DNA of 64,000 bases, taken from assembly GCF_000378445.1 (NCBI RefSeq), contig NZ_KB899695.1, forward strand, positions 1 through 64,000, given 5' to 3'. Origin of the DNA: Deinococcus aquatilis DSM 23025 (GTDB lineage Bacteria > Deinococcota > Deinococci > Deinococcales > Deinococcaceae). The position numbers were made by a program, and so were the translations under genes. Below, one piece after another: positions 62,388 through 64,000 of this stretch. The notes under the pieces were generated by a model. It was given only the letters and a program-made list of their open reading frames with translations, was not told where the DNA came from and did not search any database. Position 1 is the first letter of the stretch. Every line of letters starts with the position of its first letter.

Positions 62388-62972
62388 CTACTCTGGCCCC
62401 TGCGTCAGCAGATCATGCAGAATTCGGGCGGTCATGCCCCAGATGTCATGGCCCTGCCAGGGGTAGCGGTACAGAATCACGGAGGTGCCGTCAGGCAGGG
62501 TGCGACGCTCCCGGATCACCTGCAGGGCGCGGAGTTCGGCCAGCGTGGGCAGAATGATCTGGGCCACTTCAGCGGTGGGGATCAGATTCAGTTGCGCCGG
62601 GACACGCGCCAGTACAGGCGTGACATGAAAGCCGATGGGCGTGAACACATCGTCAAGCTCCCCCAGCACTTCGGGCAGGTGGGGAGCCAGACCCACTTCC
62701 TCGTCGGCCTCGCGCAGGGCGGCCTGTAAGGGCGTTTCTCCGGGTTCGAGGCTGCCACCGGGAAAGGCGATCTGGCCCTTGTGGGTGGGAAGGTCGGTCG
62801 AGCGTACCGTGAGCAGCACGCGGGGATCAGGTTCGCGGGTCAGGGCCACCAGCACAGCGGCGCGGCGATACTGGGGCAATTCCAGGGGCTGACGGGTACG
62901 CCCACCGAGCCACACGGCCCAAGGGTCGAGCTGGACTGCGTCGAGGGGATCAGTGAGGATTGGGTCGGTCAT
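62388..62972 (-). CDS. CoA pyrophosphatase-type Nudix hydrolase
   Basis: A 194-residue Nudix protein with the NuCoA signature: [20 protein letters not shown] precedes the Nudix box (PGGSLEPGE ... READEEVGL). This combination marks the family that splits CoA and acyl-CoA into phosphopantetheine and 3',5'-ADP. All catalytic glutamates are present. The ATG overlaps the mazG stop (ATGA), so the two pyrophosphohydrolases are translationally coupled. Confidence 0.92.
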   Translation of the reverse strand: MTDPILTDPLDAVQLDPWAVWLGGRTRQPLELPQYRRAAVLVALTREPDPRVLLTVRSTDLPTHKGQIAFPGGSLEPGETPLQAALREADEEVGLAPHLPEVLGELDDVFTPIGFHVTPVLARVPAQLNLIPTAEVAQIILPTLAELRALQVIRERRTLPDGTSVILYRYPWQGHDIWGMTARILHDLLTQGPE

Positions 62973-63607
62973 AACGGCTCGGGCAGCGCAGCCAACGCCG
63001 CGTGTGTATGGACACGTAGGGCCACTTCAGGATCGATGCCCAGCCCCCGCGCCCACGCCACCACTGCGGCCAGAGCTTCGGCCACACCTGCCTCGGTGGG
63101 AGCGGCAGTCTGAAGGACCGACAGCGCTCCTGACCGTCCGGCAGCGTCTGTCAATCTGGGGCTTTTCGCCAGCTTCTGTGCCTGGGTTTCGCGGGCCAGC
63201 GCACCCAGCGCAGCGGGTACATGATCAGCGGCGCTGCGAGGTTTTCCGCCCCGCTCGGCGGTTTTGATGGCCTGCCAATTGGACACCACTTCGGCGCTCG
63301 TATCTGCCGTCACGTCTGCAAAAACGTGCGGATGACGGCGCACCAGCTTGTCTACGATGCTGCGCTCCACATCGGCATAGGCAAAGGTGCCCTCCTCCTC
63401 GGCGATCACCGAATGGAAGGCCACCTGCAGCAGCACGTCGCCCAGTTCGCCCGCCAGTTCCAGGCGGTTGCCGGAGGCCACAGCATCGGCGGCCTCGGCA
63501 GCCTCTTCCAGCAGATAGGGGCGCAGCGTCTCGTGGGTCTGTTCTCTGTCCCAGGGGCAGCCGTCCGGGGCACGTAAGCGGCGCATGATTTCCAGCAATT
63601 CCTGCAT
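62969..63607 (-). CDS. mazG: MazG nucleotide pyrophosphohydrolase
   Basis: A 212-residue all-alpha NTP pyrophosphohydrolase. [24 protein letters not shown] start, [12 protein letters not shown] and [14 protein letters not shown] are the metal-binding E-x-x-E and E-x-x-D motifs of MazG. Bacterial relatives degrade NTPs, including oxidised or ppGpp-related nucleotides. Shorter than E. coli MazG (two domains), so a single active domain plus C-terminal tail. TAGACT lies 5 nt before the ATG. Forms a two-gene unit with the CoA-type Nudix. Confidence 0.93.
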   Translation of the reverse strand: MQELLEIMRRLRAPDGCPWDREQTHETLRPYLLEEAAEAADAVASGNRLELAGELGDVLLQVAFHSVIAEEEGTFAYADVERSIVDKLVRRHPHVFADVTADTSAEVVSNWQAIKTAERGGKPRSAADHVPAALGALARETQAQKLAKSPRLTDAAGRSGALSVLQTAAPTEAGVAEALAAVVAWARGLGIDPEVALRVHTHAALAALPEPL

Positions 63608-63612
63608 GGCCC

Positions 63613-63618
63613 AGTCTA
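63613..63618 (-). promoter_or_regulatory. -10 hexamer (TAGACT) of mazG
   Basis: TAGACT on the minus strand, 5 nt before the ATG at 63607. Confidence 0.6.
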
Positions 63619-63845
63619 GCCTGCCTTCTCCCTGACTCCCTGTACTTGGCTCGTTCCCTTCCGGTCACCGCCGAAGGTGAGAAGAAACGTGAGCAGGCCA
63701 ACCTTCCAGTCTCCATGCTTTTGGCTGCACCCACCGCCCTTCCTTACACGTCAGTCCTCTCCCTGCTGACCCAGGCTGACGCGCCTGCCCCCGGCCCTCA
63801 CGCTCAATTCACGGTGAGTCAGACAAGCTGTGATGGAGTGGGGAC

Positions 63846-64000
63846 ATGAAGACCCCGATTCTGTCCTGCACCCTCCTGGCCGCCCTCACATTTGGCGCGG
63901 CCAGTACCGTGACCCCAAGCCCGGCCCCGGCCTGGACCCATGAGGGGCTGGCCGCCGCCACCTACGTGATCCTGGAACCCCGCGTAGAGGGCAACATCAA
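63846..64000 (+). CDS. secreted protein, 3' end outside window
   Basis: The first 51 residues of an exported protein: a signal peptide (MKTPILSCTLLAALTFGAAS) followed by a Pro-rich stretch and WTHEGLAAATYVILEP. A GGAGTGGGGAC ribosome-type site precedes the ATG. Too little is visible for a family. Confidence 0.6.
   Translation, partial: MKTPILSCTLLAALTFGAASTVTPSPAPAWTHEGLAAATYVILEPRVEGNI

Overview
The window reads as a chromosomal segment of a Deinococcus species. Four things point there: GC-rich coding sequence; about twenty genes whose start codon sits 5-11 nt behind a TANNNT -10 hexamer (leaderless or near-leaderless mRNAs, a known Deinococcus habit); a lysine cluster of the aminoadipate type with LysW, LysX and a homoaconitase pair, typical of Deinococcus-Thermus; and several Nudix and MazG house-cleaning enzymes. 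I see no rRNA, tRNA, CRISPR array, prophage or transposase. No outside search was run; family names come from motif recognition.

Layout. 1-5.0 kb: 3-oxoacid CoA-transferase (B subunit cut by the window edge), an MFS permease, a PNPOx-like stress protein, an EamA transporter and a small alanine-rich protein. 5.3-8.7 kb: sdhCDAB operon. 8.8-14.2 kb: a small nucleoside-transferase-like protein, a lipoprotein, a fused PlsY-like/acyl-ACP-reductase-like protein, a glycerophosphodiesterase and a secreted PLD-type protein, together suggesting a lipid theme. 14.3-18.4 kb: ispH, an unknown protein coupled to a gamma carbonic anhydrase, a Nudix hydrolase and a cold-shock protein. 18.6-25.8 kb: YjgN plus M48 protease, a secreted beta-propeller, a methyltransferase behind a possible attenuator, and a cupin/AlaX pair. 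25.9-30.0 kb: 6-phosphogluconate dehydrogenase and a MarR-EmrB efflux operon. 30.3-36.5 kb: lysX, lysW, a tandem zinc-ribbon protein, a second beta-propeller, lysU and lysT. 36.8-44.5 kb: lipase, acyl ligase/SDR operon, radical SAM protein, small membrane protein and isocitrate dehydrogenase. 44.8-53.6 kb: a small hydrophilic protein, then a ten-gene coupled carbohydrate operon. 53.7-64 kb: HD-GYP phosphodiesterase, YmdB-type phosphoesterase, PEP carboxylase, Nudix, lipoprotein, LolC-type permease, PEGA protein, MazG plus CoA-type Nudix, and the start of a secreted protein.

Central metabolism is well represented (sdhCDAB, icd, ppc, gnd), as is aminoadipate lysine synthesis. The strongest unexplained signals are: (1) a structured interspersed repeat built as hairpin, purine-rich 13-nt core, exactly 10 nt, then a long compound hairpin, with one copy lying in frame inside an SDR gene; (2) the PlsY-like/acyl-ACP-reductase-like fusion; (3) a LysW without any of its zinc cysteines beside a separate four-knuckle zinc-ribbon protein; (4) a possible leader-peptide/terminator attenuator; and (5) the ten-gene sugar operon containing a DUF4127 protein.
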